The notes below the pieces were generated by a model that was not told the DNA's origin, searched no databases, and worked only from the letters and a program-made list of their open reading frames with translations. Source: Hellea sp. (GTDB taxonomy: Bacteria; Pseudomonadota; Alphaproteobacteria; Caulobacterales; Maricaulaceae). From it: a DNA stretch of 64,000 bases. Below are positions 16,258 through 25,756 of this stretch, one piece after another (position 1 is the stretch's first letter; each line of letters opens with the position of its first letter). The DNA lies in the NCBI GenBank assembly GCA_020629545.1, contig JAHDDC010000002.1:62001-126000 (forward strand). Direction: 5' to 3'. A program made the position numbers and the translations under genes.

Positions 16258-18051
16258 ATGACTACGCCTCTGACCATTCTCAATGACGCCTTCGGGTTTT
16301 CTGAATTTCGGCCTGGGCAATCGGATGTGATAGATCAGATAATGTCCGGAGGACATGTCTTGGCTGTGATGCCGACGGGGGCCGGAAAGTCCCTTTGTTA
16401 TCAAGTCCCCGCGCTTCTTCTGTCTGGCTTGACAGTTGTGGTATCGCCTTTGGTTGCGCTAATGGATAATCAGGTTGCCGGACTCAGAACTAATGGCATA
16501 GCGGTTGCCTGTATTCATTCCGGGCAGAGCCGAGATATCAATGTCGCGGAATGGCGGCGTGTCGCTGCCGGGGAAGTTAAACTTCTATACTTATCTCCGG
16601 AGCGTTTAATGACTGGCCGTATGATGTCGGCCATGACAGCCCTATCGCCCTCTATGTTTGTGATTGACGAAGCTCATTGCGTGTCCAAATGGGGCCCGGC
16701 TTTTCGTCCGGAATATGCTCAGCTAACGGAGCTTCATGAACGTTTTCCGGACGCAGTAATTGCCGCGTTTACAGCCACCGCAGACGGGGCCACACGAGAT
16801 GATATAGCCAGAACTTTATTTAGCGGTGATGGCAAAATTATCGTTCAGGGGTTTGACCGGCCTAATCTGTCTCTGACGGTTACGCCGAAAACAGATCGCA
16901 AATTACAACTCGCGAGGTTTATGAATGGGGTGAGGGGACAGTCTGGTATTGTCTATGCCTTATCGCGAAAGAACACCGAAGAGTTTGCGGCGCATTTACG
17001 TGCGGCGGGTCATAAAGCCTTACCTTATCATGCCGGATTGGAGGCGTCTGTCAGATTTGACACGCAGGAACGATTTATGGCGGAAGAGGGCCTCGTCATC
17101 GTCGCGACCATTGCCTTTGGCATGGGGATCGACAAGCCGGATATTCGCTTTGTCTATCATACAAATTTGCCAGGGTCGCTTGAAGCTTATTATCAAGAAA
17201 TCGGCCGCGCTGGCCGTGATGGTGCACCGGCCATAACGGCTTTGTGCTACGGGCTTGATGATGTTAGATTGCGCCGTCAATTTATCATGGATGATGGGGC
17301 GGGGTCTGATCATCAGATACGCGAACTTCGTCGTCTGGACGCGCTACTATCCTATTGCGAGGCCGGAAGTTGTCGGCGACAAGTAATGCTCGCCTATTTC
17401 GGCGAAACTGCTGGCCCGTGCGGAAATTGCGATAATTGTGACAACCCGCCAGAGATGGTGGATGCGACCGAAGGATTGTCCCATATTCTTTCGACTATCC
17501 AGTCAACAGGATCGCGATTTGGGCAGGCTCATATTATTGCGGTTGCGCGCGGGGCCGATACGGCGCGAGTTCGTCAGTTTGATCACCATGAGCTTGAATG
17601 TCACGGTGCAGCAAAAGCTATGGGCTCGCCTTATCTTCAAGGTTTGATACGTCAGGCACTCGCGAGTGGCCATATTGATATGGATATCGAGCGTTTCGGC
17701 GCGCTCACGATAACCCAGAAGGGTCAGGCAGTGTTAGAAGGGCGCGAAACTTATGCCTGCAAAGCCATCCAAACATCTCGGAAGAAAATACGCAAAAGGG
17801 CCAAAACAGAAACTGAAAATGCCCTTTCTGAGCGCGATCATGACTTACTCTTGCGTCTGAAAGCCAAGCGGATGGAACTGGCTCGCGCACTTGGAAAGCC
17901 GGCCTATGTTGTCTTCTCTGACGCGACCTTGATCGACATGTCTGCCAAACGACCAGATAATGCCGAAGCTATGCTCGAAGTTTCAGGCGTTGGGGCCGTC
18001 AAATTCGAACGCTTCGGCCCGGCATTTCTGGAAGTTATCGCGCAGAATTGA
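16258..18051 (+). CDS. recQ: RecQ-family ATP-dependent DNA helicase
   Basis: This 3'-5' superfamily 2 DNA helicase of 597 residues serves recombination and replication-fork repair. Walker A is PTGAGKS near residue 40 and the DEAH box is VIDEAHCVSKWGPAFRPEY. Motif VI is QEIGRAGRDG. The zinc-binding domain has the four-cysteine pattern C-x-n-C...CGNCDNC near residues 370-395. A winged-helix region and an HRDC domain (SERDHDLLLRLKAKRMELAR onwards) complete the standard RecQ plan. It is 59 bases after the aminotransferase. Confidence 0.95.
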   Translation: MTTPLTILNDAFGFSEFRPGQSDVIDQIMSGGHVLAVMPTGAGKSLCYQVPALLLSGLTVVVSPLVALMDNQVAGLRTNGIAVACIHSGQSRDINVAEWRRVAAGEVKLLYLSPERLMTGRMMSAMTALSPSMFVIDEAHCVSKWGPAFRPEYAQLTELHERFPDAVIAAFTATADGATRDDIARTLFSGDGKIIVQGFDRPNLSLTVTPKTDRKLQLARFMNGVRGQSGIVYALSRKNTEEFAAHLRAAGHKALPYHAGLEASVRFDTQERFMAEEGLVIVATIAFGMGIDKPDIRFVYHTNLPGSLEAYYQEIGRAGRDGAPAITALCYGLDDVRLRRQFIMDDGAGSDHQIRELRRLDALLSYCEAGSCRRQVMLAYFGETAGPCGNCDNCDNPPEMVDATEGLSHILSTIQSTGSRFGQAHIIAVARGADTARVRQFDHHELECHGAAKAMGSPYLQGLIRQALASGHIDMDIERFGALTITQKGQAVLEGRETYACKAIQTSRKKIRKRAKTETENALSERDHDLLLRLKAKRMELARALGKPAYVVFSDATLIDMSAKRPDNAEAMLEVSGVGAVKFERFGPAFLEVIAQN

Positions 18052-18119
18052 AAAGTCGAAAGATCCAGGCTTCAATTATTCTTGTCCGCGTTATATGATT
18101 TCGGTACGGTCGTCATGAC

Positions 18120-18851
18120 ATGAATTATTCGCTAAAATCGACAAATTACACTTATGGCCTTTTCGCTATTTCATTGCTTATTTTAGTGTCCTGCGATGTC
18201 AGTGAAAACCATCAGCATGAAAACACGAACAATACAGAGGCTCACCCGACCGAAGCTCATCAAACAGGTGCTTTTTCGTCTACCGTTGAGACGCTTCATT
18301 CGGACCATAAATATACTGAGACGCAAAATGGGTCCGACCCAAATAATCTGGAGACCCGGCAAGCAGAGAGTCATGCGCACGGCGAGGCGCTTCTAGCGAT
18401 AGCGCTTGACGGAAATTCTCTTATTGCTGAAATTGAAAGTCCGTTACACAATTTTGTCGGCTTTGAACGTTTACCACAAACGAATGCAGAGCGGCAGCAG
18501 CTGAAAATGGCTGAGGCCTATTTAAGCCAGCCTGTTGAGTTCTTGAACTTTAACATGTCGGCAAAATGTAAGCCTGACAAGACCGTTGATGACGTCAAGT
18601 TTGTGGCACAAGAGGCTGTGGATGAACACGATCATCAAAATAACGAACATCACGCCGTTGCCGAGCATCAGGACATTATTTTAGAATATAGCTTTTCCTG
18701 TAACGCCCCCGAAAATCTGACTTCCGTGACCGTTAAGATGTTTGATTATTTTCCAAATTTGACGGAGTTAGAGGTCATTTTTCTTGGACCCGGAATGCAA
18801 ACCCAGTCTATACTTAAACCCGGGTCACAATCATTAAACCTGTCAAAATGA
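18120..18851 (+). CDS. ZrgA-like (DUF2796) histidine-rich lipoprotein
   Basis: The 243-residue protein has a signal sequence with a lipobox-like LILVSC, so it is probably a lipoprotein anchored from about residue 25. Two histidine-rich stretches (around residues 30-65 and HDHQNNEHHAVAEHQD near 170-185) suggest metal binding. The ALLAIALDGNSLIAEIESP and LPQTNAERQQL segments, with conserved cysteines, match the DUF2796/ZrgA type as I know it. ZrgA proteins belong to zinc-regulated uptake loci described in Vibrio. It starts a four-gene operon and overlaps the next gene by ATGA. The zinc role is inferred from the family and the histidines. Confidence 0.8.
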   Translation: MNYSLKSTNYTYGLFAISLLILVSCDVSENHQHENTNNTEAHPTEAHQTGAFSSTVETLHSDHKYTETQNGSDPNNLETRQAESHAHGEALLAIALDGNSLIAEIESPLHNFVGFERLPQTNAERQQLKMAEAYLSQPVEFLNFNMSAKCKPDKTVDDVKFVAQEAVDEHDHQNNEHHAVAEHQDIILEYSFSCNAPENLTSVTVKMFDYFPNLTELEVIFLGPGMQTQSILKPGSQSLNLSK

Positions 18852-19504
18852 GGCTTGTTTTGAAAAAATTTTCTTCCGTATTTGTTCTAGCGATCTTAGC
18901 GGTTTCTGGATGCGATCAAGCACCGTCAAAATCCGAGGCTAATGGAGAACCCTTAGCGCAATCCCGGATTGAGACGGAGCCAATGGAGTTGGTTTGGAAA
19001 GATCTGATGCCTGTGGGCGAGGAGGAACGGCTGGCTGAAATGTATACGGAATATTATGAAGAGCTGGAAAGACGCATGGTTGGAAATGCCACTCAGCTAA
19101 AAGATGCTGCGACGGACAAGCAATCAGATACTGGGTTTGATCCGAGCCTTATAGCTGAAGGCGCGGCAAATGACACCATGGATCAGATAGGAACCTTTAA
19201 TGTTGTCTCAAGTCTTGATGGGATGAATATTCGTATTCCGGGTTATGTCGTACCGTTGGATTTTAACGCAGAGAATAAATATAAAGAATTTTTGCTAGTT
19301 CCGTATTTTGGGGCCTGCCTGCATACGCCGCCGCCGCCGCCTAATCAGATCATATTCGTGAATGCGGATCCTGCCGTTAAAGTTTCAAATATCGAAGAAC
19401 CGTTTTGGATAGAAGGCATAATGACAACCGGAGAGTTTTCTTCAGACTTGGCCAGTACGGCTTACGAGGTCAAATTAAGCACTTTATCGGCATATGACTA
19501 TTGA
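18848..19504 (+). CDS. DUF3299 lipoprotein of the ZrgA-type locus
   Basis: The 218-residue protein has a signal peptide with the lipobox LAVSGC (C at about residue 22). Its C-terminal half carries the DUF3299 signature RIPGYVVPLDF, then FLLVPYFGACLHTPPPPPNQ. The cysteine and histidine of that segment may bind a metal. DUF3299 proteins are regularly found next to ABC genes with DUF2796 proteins, which is the arrangement here. Its function is not known. It overlaps the upstream gene by four bases and the ABC ATPase gene by eleven. Confidence 0.82.
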   Translation: MRLVLKKFSSVFVLAILAVSGCDQAPSKSEANGEPLAQSRIETEPMELVWKDLMPVGEEERLAEMYTEYYEELERRMVGNATQLKDAATDKQSDTGFDPSLIAEGAANDTMDQIGTFNVVSSLDGMNIRIPGYVVPLDFNAENKYKEFLLVPYFGACLHTPPPPPNQIIFVNADPAVKVSNIEEPFWIEGIMTTGEFSSDLASTAYEVKLSTLSAYDY

Positions 19505-20204
19505 ACCAGTTCTGAAAGTCGATAGCCTTCGGTTCGGTTGGACGTCTGATAGCACACTTATCGATATAGATGCCTTTGAAGTTGCTAGAGGTGAAAGCGT
19601 TTTTCTGCGAGGGCCGAGCGGTTCGGGAAAGAGTACTTTACTCGGGTTAATCGGCGGCGTGTTACGCCCTCGGTCTGGTCATGTATATATTAATGGGGTC
19701 GATATGACGGTACAAAAGGCGGTCCGTCGCGATCAACTTCGATCTGATCATCTGGGGATTATTTTCCAACAGTTTAATCTCTTGCCCTATTTGAGTGTTG
19801 TTGCAAACGTAACGCTTCCGTGTCGATTTTCAGCTGCGCGCCGGAAACGAAGCCGTCTGAATTATAAAAGCCCCATGGAAGAGGCGGAGCTGATGCTAGA
19901 AAGCCTGGGCCTTCCTTCCGATATCAATGATGCACCGGTTAGTGAATTAAGTGTTGGACAGCAACAAAGAGTAGCTGTAGCCCGCGCTTTGATCGGCGGC
20001 CCCGACTTGATAATAGCCGATGAACCAACGTCGGCTCTGGATACGGATAATCGCGACCGATTTATTGAGCTTTTGAATCATGAGCGGCGCCGATTTAATG
20101 CGAGTCTCGTGTTTGTCAGTCATGATGCTTCGTTAGCTCGATTTTTCGATCGAGAAGTTCACTTGGATAAGCTTAATAAGCAACCAGTTGTGCTTGCGTC
20201 ATGA
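19494..20204 (+). CDS. ABC transporter ATP-binding protein (LolD/MacB type)
   Basis: This 236-residue ATPase has Walker A GPSGSGKST, the Q-loop FQQFNLL, the signature LSVGQQQR, Walker B LIIADEPTSALD and the switch histidine in VSHDASL. The sequence class is the one that pairs with FtsX/MacB-fold permeases, and such a permease follows with an ATGA overlap. These pairs usually work as mechanical devices on envelope lipoproteins or complexes rather than as classical importers. Here it probably works with the two lipoproteins encoded upstream. Confidence 0.93.
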   Translation: MTIEPVLKVDSLRFGWTSDSTLIDIDAFEVARGESVFLRGPSGSGKSTLLGLIGGVLRPRSGHVYINGVDMTVQKAVRRDQLRSDHLGIIFQQFNLLPYLSVVANVTLPCRFSAARRKRSRLNYKSPMEEAELMLESLGLPSDINDAPVSELSVGQQQRVAVARALIGGPDLIIADEPTSALDTDNRDRFIELLNHERRRFNASLVFVSHDASLARFFDREVHLDKLNKQPVVLAS

Positions 20205-21472
20205 ATGCGTTTCCAATTCTTTCCCTGGCATTTCGATCAATAATGGCGCGCCGATTGACAGCGCTACTAACAATAATTTCTATTGCAATGGCTGTATTGC
20301 TATTCGTAGCCGTCGAAAATGTTCGTCAGGGCGCCCGGACTAGTTTTGAACGGACGATAACCGAAACCGATTTGATCGTCGGCGCGAGATCCAGCGCTAT
20401 TAACCTTATGCTGTATTCTGTATTCCAGATAGGTGATCCTCCAAATAATATGACTTGGCGGACCTATAAGGAAATTTCCGCTCGCCCTGACGTGGCGTGG
20501 ACAGTTCCGATTAGTTTAGGAGATTCTCATCGCGGATATCGTGTGATTGGAACTACACCGGATTACTTCAATCACTATAAATATGCAGATGGCCAAACAC
20601 TTGAATTTCAAAAGGGCGGTGTTTTCGAAGATTTGTTCGATATTGTTATCGGATCGCAATTGGCGCAAAAGCTTGATTATAAGTTAGGGACCGAGCTCAC
20701 ATTATCTCATGGTATGGGCGTAGCGAGTTTTTCAGAGCACGAAGATAAACCGTTTAGAGTCTCAGGCGTATTGTCGCCCACAGGTACTCCCGTTGACAGG
20801 TCCGTTATCGTCAGTCTTCCGGCCATTGAAGCTATTCATGAAGGCTGGCAAGACGGAACGCCAACACCGCTTAGTAAATTGGCCACACCTGATAAACTGC
20901 GTAACATTAATCTCCAACCCAAAGAAATTACAGCGCTATATCTTGGCGCTAAATCTCGCGCTCGAACGCTTCGGATACAGCGAGACATGAACACCTATAA
21001 GCATGAACCGCTACAGGCTGTTATCCCGGGTGTAGCACTCAGTCAGCTTTGGAGTATGATGTCGATAGTTGAGCGTGCGATGGCCATTGTATCAAGTTTC
21101 GTGATAGGGGTCGGTCTAATCGGTATCCTGACGTCGATCCTGACAAGTCTTAATGAGCGCCGCCGGGAAATGGCAATTCTGCGGTCGGTCGGCGCGCGGC
21201 CATTTCACATTCTTACGCTTTTGGTCAGCGAAGCGGCGCTATTGGCATTTATTGGGGCCTGTTTAGGAATATGTCTCCTCTATGGTATCAGCTGGTTGCT
21301 GAAGGCCCCGCTCGAGACCCAATTTAATATTAGTACCCTCAACACTGTACCAGGCAGTTTTGATATTTTGGTCATTTTGGGCGTTACAGGACTTGCGGCG
21401 CTATTAGGACTTATCCCCGCGCTACTAGCGCTCAGCCGGTCCCTTGAAGACGGTCTATCAGTGAAATTTTAG
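20201..21472 (+). CDS. FtsX/MacB-fold ABC transporter permease
   Basis: The 423-residue protein has the MacB/FtsX plan: one N-terminal helix (about residues 18-40), a large periplasmic domain (about 45-280), then three helices near 290-420. The cytoplasmic motif LNERRREMAILRSVGARPFHILTLL couples to the ATPase. It ends the four-gene zinc-linked operon and overlaps the ATPase gene by four bases. The periplasmic domain would contact the DUF2796 and DUF3299 lipoproteins, but that is an inference. Confidence 0.92.
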   Translation: MNAFPILSLAFRSIMARRLTALLTIISIAMAVLLFVAVENVRQGARTSFERTITETDLIVGARSSAINLMLYSVFQIGDPPNNMTWRTYKEISARPDVAWTVPISLGDSHRGYRVIGTTPDYFNHYKYADGQTLEFQKGGVFEDLFDIVIGSQLAQKLDYKLGTELTLSHGMGVASFSEHEDKPFRVSGVLSPTGTPVDRSVIVSLPAIEAIHEGWQDGTPTPLSKLATPDKLRNINLQPKEITALYLGAKSRARTLRIQRDMNTYKHEPLQAVIPGVALSQLWSMMSIVERAMAIVSSFVIGVGLIGILTSILTSLNERRREMAILRSVGARPFHILTLLVSEAALLAFIGACLGICLLYGISWLLKAPLETQFNISTLNTVPGSFDILVILGVTGLAALLGLIPALLALSRSLEDGLSVKF

Positions 21473-21491
21473 GGCCGGCTACAACCTCGTT

Positions 21492-21821
21492 TTAAAGGGG
21501 TTTGCGGTCCGCTTTTTCGTCAGATGTCGCTTCTTTTTGTTTTTTCTCGGCCTGGGCGGTTCTTAAAACTCTTTTTTTAGCAATGTCAGATGCCCGCGAA
21601 GCAGCCTGAGAAAAGACAGGTTTCTTTTTCTTTGGCTTGGGCACGACTTCGCTAAAGCTGGAATCCTCGATATTTTGCTCATCCATATAGCTTTGATCAG
21701 CTTCACTACTCCAACGCGATTGATAAGGTCCCATGCCACCATGAAAACCGCACGCAGAAGCGGCGCTGCTAAGGCCTAACGTCAAAAGACAAGCTGAACT
21801 GATGTAAAAGGTCTTTTTCAT
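21492..21821 (-). CDS. Small exported protein with mature N-terminal CGFHGG motif
   Basis: The 109-residue protein has a clear signal peptide (LLTLGLSSAASA) followed at once by CGFHGGMGPYQSRW. An acidic middle and a lysine-rich end (KPKKKK, then KKRVLRTAQAEKKQKE) follow. A cysteine and histidine at the mature N-terminus could bind a metal ion. It converges on the zinc-linked ABC operon, which supports a link to metals. No family is recognised, and the basic tail could instead bind nucleic acid or the cell wall. Confidence 0.6.
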   Translation of the reverse strand: MKKTFYISSACLLTLGLSSAASACGFHGGMGPYQSRWSSEADQSYMDEQNIEDSSFSEVVPKPKKKKPVFSQAASRASDIAKKRVLRTAQAEKKQKEATSDEKADRKPL

Positions 21822-21915
21822 AAGGTGACCATAATGAAATTATGGCGGCAAGTCAAAATCAGACGCACTACATTCGAAACTTGCGTCATTCTACAGGTCT
21901 CATTATCTTAAAGAC

Positions 21916-22878
21916 ATGTCCAATCCGCCCGCCAATCCTTCACATGATCGTTCCAATAAAGGCCAATCCGCCGCGATCATATTCGCGATGTTTGCTTTAT
22001 TAGGTCTGACCGGATTCGCAATTTGGGGCCCACTGGGCATTTTGCTGTCTATACTCATATCGATGTTTCTAATTTATTCGGTTAGTCGCGCGTCGCCCAA
22101 ACTGCTTCTGAAAATGTATAAAGCCCGTCAACTCGGCCCTCGGGACCTTCCTGAGTTGCAGGACCTGTTCGATCGCTTGGTTGAGCGGGCCGGTCTTGAG
22201 CACAAACCTACGCTCTATTATGTGCCGTCAAAAATGATGAATGCCTTTGCAACGGGGCGCGGGGAACAGACCGTTGTCGCCGTTACCCATGGGCTTTTAC
22301 AACATATGAATAACCGCGAAATTGGCGGCGTCCTCGCCCATGAACTGTCACATATTAAACACAAGGACGTTTGGGTGATGGGCTTGGCCGATGTGTTTTC
22401 GCGCCTGACCAATTCCATGGGACAAATCGGGCAGCTTTTACTTTTTCTATCACTAGGTGCGTTGCTGCTTGGCAGTAGCTTGCCAATCCCTATGTGGTGT
22501 ATTGCGATATTACTTTTAACACCGGTCGCATCAACTTTATTGCAGCTCGCCTTATCTCGGACCCGTGAATATGAGGCTGACTATGGCGCTGCGCAAATTA
22601 CTGGTGATCCAGCAGCTCTTGCCTCTGCGCTTCGGAAAATTGACAAAGCCTCTAAAGGCTGGATGCAGGCGATCATGCCGGGGCGAAAAGTGCCGGAACC
22701 TGCCATGCTTCGAACCCATCCGCCAACAGAAGAACGCATACAGCGTTTGATGGAAATGGAAGGCCGGCAGGATATGCCGAATCCGGTTATCATCCCGCAG
22801 CCTATGGTTAATCCGCCGCGGGGCTATGTCGTTCGCCGCCGCCCACGCTGGCATATTATGACGGGGCTTTGGTACTAG
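21916..22878 (+). CDS. M48 family membrane metalloprotease (HtpX-like)
   Basis: The 320-residue protein has two hydrophobic stretches near residues 20-60, the zinc motif HELSH in LAHELSHIKHKD, further hydrophobic helices near 170-215, and the third zinc ligand in TREYEADYGAA. It ends in a proline- and arginine-rich tail. HtpX-type proteases cut damaged or misfolded inner-membrane proteins. It is divergent from the small CGFHGG protein. It appears to be a single-gene unit. Confidence 0.9.
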   Translation: MSNPPANPSHDRSNKGQSAAIIFAMFALLGLTGFAIWGPLGILLSILISMFLIYSVSRASPKLLLKMYKARQLGPRDLPELQDLFDRLVERAGLEHKPTLYYVPSKMMNAFATGRGEQTVVAVTHGLLQHMNNREIGGVLAHELSHIKHKDVWVMGLADVFSRLTNSMGQIGQLLLFLSLGALLLGSSLPIPMWCIAILLLTPVASTLLQLALSRTREYEADYGAAQITGDPAALASALRKIDKASKGWMQAIMPGRKVPEPAMLRTHPPTEERIQRLMEMEGRQDMPNPVIIPQPMVNPPRGYVVRRRPRWHIMTGLWY

Positions 22879-22885
22879 GGATAAT

Positions 22886-22931
22886 CAAAAGAGCCCGACA
22901 ACCAAAAGAGAGGGCATGAATGCCGGGCTCT
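22886..22931 (-). terminator. Terminator of the outer membrane barrel gene
   Basis: AGAGCCCG (22890-22897) pairs with CGGGCTCT (22924-22931), and a small inner hairpin GGCAT/ATGCC lies between them. On the minus strand the stem is followed by TTTTGATTAT. It is placed just after the stop of the barrel gene and just after the converging protease gene. Confidence 0.6.
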
Positions 22932-22963
22932 ATCGGGGACAACCCGATCTTGTTAACTGATAG

Positions 22964-23635
22964 TTAGAAGGTGAAGCGAAGACCTGTTCGAACGGTCGTG
23001 AAGTTCAGTTCGTTTTCGCTAACAACTCCGCCTCGGTCCATCGGTGTATCAAAGCTAATGTCATTTGCGATCCGTACTTCGCCAAAGGTTGAAATCTGAT
23101 CTGACAAACCGAGTTCGAGACCCGCGCCATAGGTCAAACCCCATTCAGTTTCGGACACGGCATCCATGGGCGGCGCGAATGTATAACTGATCTGACTGTC
23201 GAAATCGAAAGCCGTTGCCCCGACTAGGCCATAAACACCTAGTCGATCAGACACGTCATAGCCAAGTTTAAGATCTGCGCCATAGGTTGAATTAATATCG
23301 ACATTATTGACAAGTACATTGTTGATAATTGTCGTATCGACGTCTTCGGCTGAATAGAATCCATCTACCTGCGCATAAATACTATCGCCAATATGAGTTT
23401 TATATCCTGCGCCGCCAAAGAAGTTCACGCCTGTATTCTTATCAACAACCGTACCGCTCGCTCCGCCGGCCGCGCCCGTATTCGGTTGGTTTGATCCGGT
23501 GTTCCGAGACTGGTTAAATTCTTGTGTGGTGCCGCCAATGCCGCCAAATACTGAAAATCCATCGCCCGCAAATGCTGGGGCCGAATAGAGTATCGATAGG
23601 GCTGTTGCCGCCGATAAAATGAGTTGGGTCCGCAT
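22964..23635 (-). CDS. Outer membrane beta-barrel protein
   Basis: The 223-residue protein has a signal peptide ending near APAFAG. The mature chain has alternating hydrophobic and polar strands and ends in a terminal phenylalanine (TGLRFTF), as porin-like barrels recognised by the Bam complex do. Glycine-rich FGGIGGTTQEF and YGAGLELGLSDQ segments suit the small OmpA/OmpW-like barrel class. The ATG at 23635 is preceded by GGAGGAG. Its cargo or function is unknown. It has its own terminator. Confidence 0.82.
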   Translation of the reverse strand: MRTQLILSAATALSILYSAPAFAGDGFSVFGGIGGTTQEFNQSRNTGSNQPNTGAAGGASGTVVDKNTGVNFFGGAGYKTHIGDSIYAQVDGFYSAEDVDTTIINNVLVNNVDINSTYGADLKLGYDVSDRLGVYGLVGATAFDFDSQISYTFAPPMDAVSETEWGLTYGAGLELGLSDQISTFGEVRIANDISFDTPMDRGGVVSENELNFTTVRTGLRFTF

Positions 23636-23770
23636 GAAAGTCTCCTCCAATTAGGTTTTGTGTTTTGAACCGCGCTCTGGGTGGAGGAGACGCTGAACAC
23701 ATACAATAAAACCATAGGGGAGGTTTTCGTGAGAATGGCTGACGCGAAATTGTCAAAAGTTGATTTGACA

Positions 23771-25756
23771 CTAAAAACCGCTGCGCATTCCCCAGAAGAT
23801 TGTGCGCGGGCGGCCCGGAAAGTAACGTTCATTGCCAAATGCGAAATCGGCGCGGTTGGCATATTTCGTATCCAGTAAATTGTCGACACGGGCGAATAGG
23901 CTTATGGCATCTGAAACTTGGTACTGACCGCGTAAAACCATCACATCATGCCCCGGATAAAAATTTGTGTTTCCGGGGTCGAGCGCATAATCGCCCATGT
24001 GTCGCCATTCGGCTTCAAGTTTCAATTCTTGAACTGGCGTTACTTTTACGGCGGCATGGCCAAAAATACTGGGGGCGCTGTCAACTTCATCGCCTTTGGT
24101 AATCGAGCTGGACCCAGAGCTCACGATATCAGTGAAATTATATTTGTGATCGGCCAAGTTCAAATTCCCCGAAATTTCGATAAAGTCTGACAATCGCCAT
24201 TTTGCGGAAAATTCCAGGCCGCGATGACTGGTTTTGCCATCGGTAACATTTAGCCCGTTTGCGTTTCGGAAAAAGAAATTGCGCTTCTCCATTCCGTAAA
24301 GTGCGGCTTCTATGTTTATATCGCCAAGCTGACATTTTATGCCGGCCTCAAGGCTATCTAGTTTTTCGGAATTGATCTCTCCGGGTGCCTGCTGGGTTTG
24401 AAGCGAGTAAAGATCGGTGACTTGAGGGGCCCGCGCGCCGCGAACCGCCCGGCCATAAAACGTGAGCGCATCTGACAATGAATGAGTTATGGCAAGCTTA
24501 GGCGTTACCACAAAGAAATTATCGCTACGATCATCGACACGTCTGAAACGCCCGGAGGTCCCAGTGTCTGTGAGATTGTCATAGTTATAGTCGACGTATT
24601 CAGCTCGCGCTCCAAAGCTTAGTTTGGTTTTTGGCGTGATATCAAAATCATATTCACCATAGCCAGCGAGCGTAACGGCTTTGACCGAATAATTGTAATG
24701 CTCGCCTTGTACAAAAGAGAACCGCGAAGGATTGTTTTGAAACTCGTCTAAAAAACCCTTGGTATACTCTGCGTCAAAGCCGAGCAGGAAATTTGAACCG
24801 TAGAATGTGTTGAGGCTGCCGACGCTCCAATGACCGTTTTTCTCAAGGGCTTGGCCTGGCACAAAATGCCGGAGAAATTCCATGTCGGTCCAGCGCGCAT
24901 AAGGGATAATCTGTATGGATTGATCTGTCCCGATTTTTCGGGATAGCTTCAAATGGGTTCGCGCGGATTTGGAATCCCGATAAGCTTCGGGATTGGAATT
25001 GGTAAATCGGATCGCATCGTCCCGATAAGCGTCAACGCCTTGAATAAATCCGGCGGTTTCCTGATTGAGGTTCTGAAAAGCCAACTGCCAGCTTCCATCC
25101 CACTCACCAAATTTTTCGTCCAGCCGGATCGAAAGCTTTTGTTGCTCGTAACCGGAGTAATCTCGAAACCCATTGTCATCTGCAATGGCAACCGAAATCA
25201 CGGCTTCTGTGCTAGCTGCGCGCCCGGCAAATGATAGATAGCCATCCTCATTGCCCATAAGACTGAATTTGATCTGATTATCGGGCTCCGGTGAAATAAC
25301 ATTGACCAAGCCGTGGAGCGCATTTGATCCGTAAAGGACGCTGCCGGGGCCTTTAAAAACTTCCGTGCGTTCGGCGAGTTCCATTTGAGCTTCGAACAAA
25401 CCATTGACGTTTGAAAATCCAGCCGCGCGTAAAGGGATACCATCTTGCAGATACAAAAATGATCCCGCGCCCGCGCCGCCAGTCAGGATGGGTGAGCGAA
25501 CAGATGTCAGATGTTCGACCCCGCTGCCGCGATGGATGTGAACCCCCGGCACACTGTTCAGGCTTTCGGCCGCGTGGACAGCTGCAATTTCCTCTAATCG
25601 TTCGCTGGTTAATATGTCGATCTTGGCGGGATAGGTCTGCCTGTTTTGTGACCGCCGTTCCGCTGTAACGATGACTTCATCGAAATCTGAATTTATTTGG
25701 GCCGCGGACAAACAGAAAGGCGCGACGGCCGCCGTTAAACATAAAAAAATTCGCAT
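23771..25756 (-). CDS. TonB-dependent outer membrane receptor
   Basis: The 661-residue protein has a signal peptide, a TonB box-like DEVIVTAERR at about residue 26, a plug domain (SLNSVPGVHIHRG, QDGIPLR, EVFKGPGSVLYGSNALHGLVNVI) and a long beta-barrel. The barrel carries the closing FARVDNLLDTKYANR motif and a final phenylalanine. Such receptors import bulky ligands using TonB energy. Its ATG overlaps the stop of the TetR gene by one base, so the two form one operon divergent from alkB. A role in moving alkanes or a related lipid across the outer membrane is likely from context but not proven. Confidence 0.9.
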   Translation of the reverse strand: MRIFLCLTAAVAPFCLSAAQINSDFDEVIVTAERRSQNRQTYPAKIDILTSERLEEIAAVHAAESLNSVPGVHIHRGSGVEHLTSVRSPILTGGAGAGSFLYLQDGIPLRAAGFSNVNGLFEAQMELAERTEVFKGPGSVLYGSNALHGLVNVISPEPDNQIKFSLMGNEDGYLSFAGRAASTEAVISVAIADDNGFRDYSGYEQQKLSIRLDEKFGEWDGSWQLAFQNLNQETAGFIQGVDAYRDDAIRFTNSNPEAYRDSKSARTHLKLSRKIGTDQSIQIIPYARWTDMEFLRHFVPGQALEKNGHWSVGSLNTFYGSNFLLGFDAEYTKGFLDEFQNNPSRFSFVQGEHYNYSVKAVTLAGYGEYDFDITPKTKLSFGARAEYVDYNYDNLTDTGTSGRFRRVDDRSDNFFVVTPKLAITHSLSDALTFYGRAVRGARAPQVTDLYSLQTQQAPGEINSEKLDSLEAGIKCQLGDINIEAALYGMEKRNFFFRNANGLNVTDGKTSHRGLEFSAKWRLSDFIEISGNLNLADHKYNFTDIVSSGSSSITKGDEVDSAPSIFGHAAVKVTPVQELKLEAEWRHMGDYALDPGNTNFYPGHDVMVLRGQYQVSDAISLFARVDNLLDTKYANRADFAFGNERYFPGRPRTIFWGMRSGF

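Noticed and set aside
18052-18119. AT-rich stretch with TTATATGAT upstream of the ZrgA-type operon as a possible Zur box.
   Set aside because: It lacks clear palindromic symmetry, so zinc control through Zur cannot be supported.
23681-23878. Plus-strand frame of 65 codons near the start of the region holding the TonB receptor end.
   Set aside because: It runs into the 3' end of the TonB receptor gene on the opposite strand and has no ribosome site or family features.
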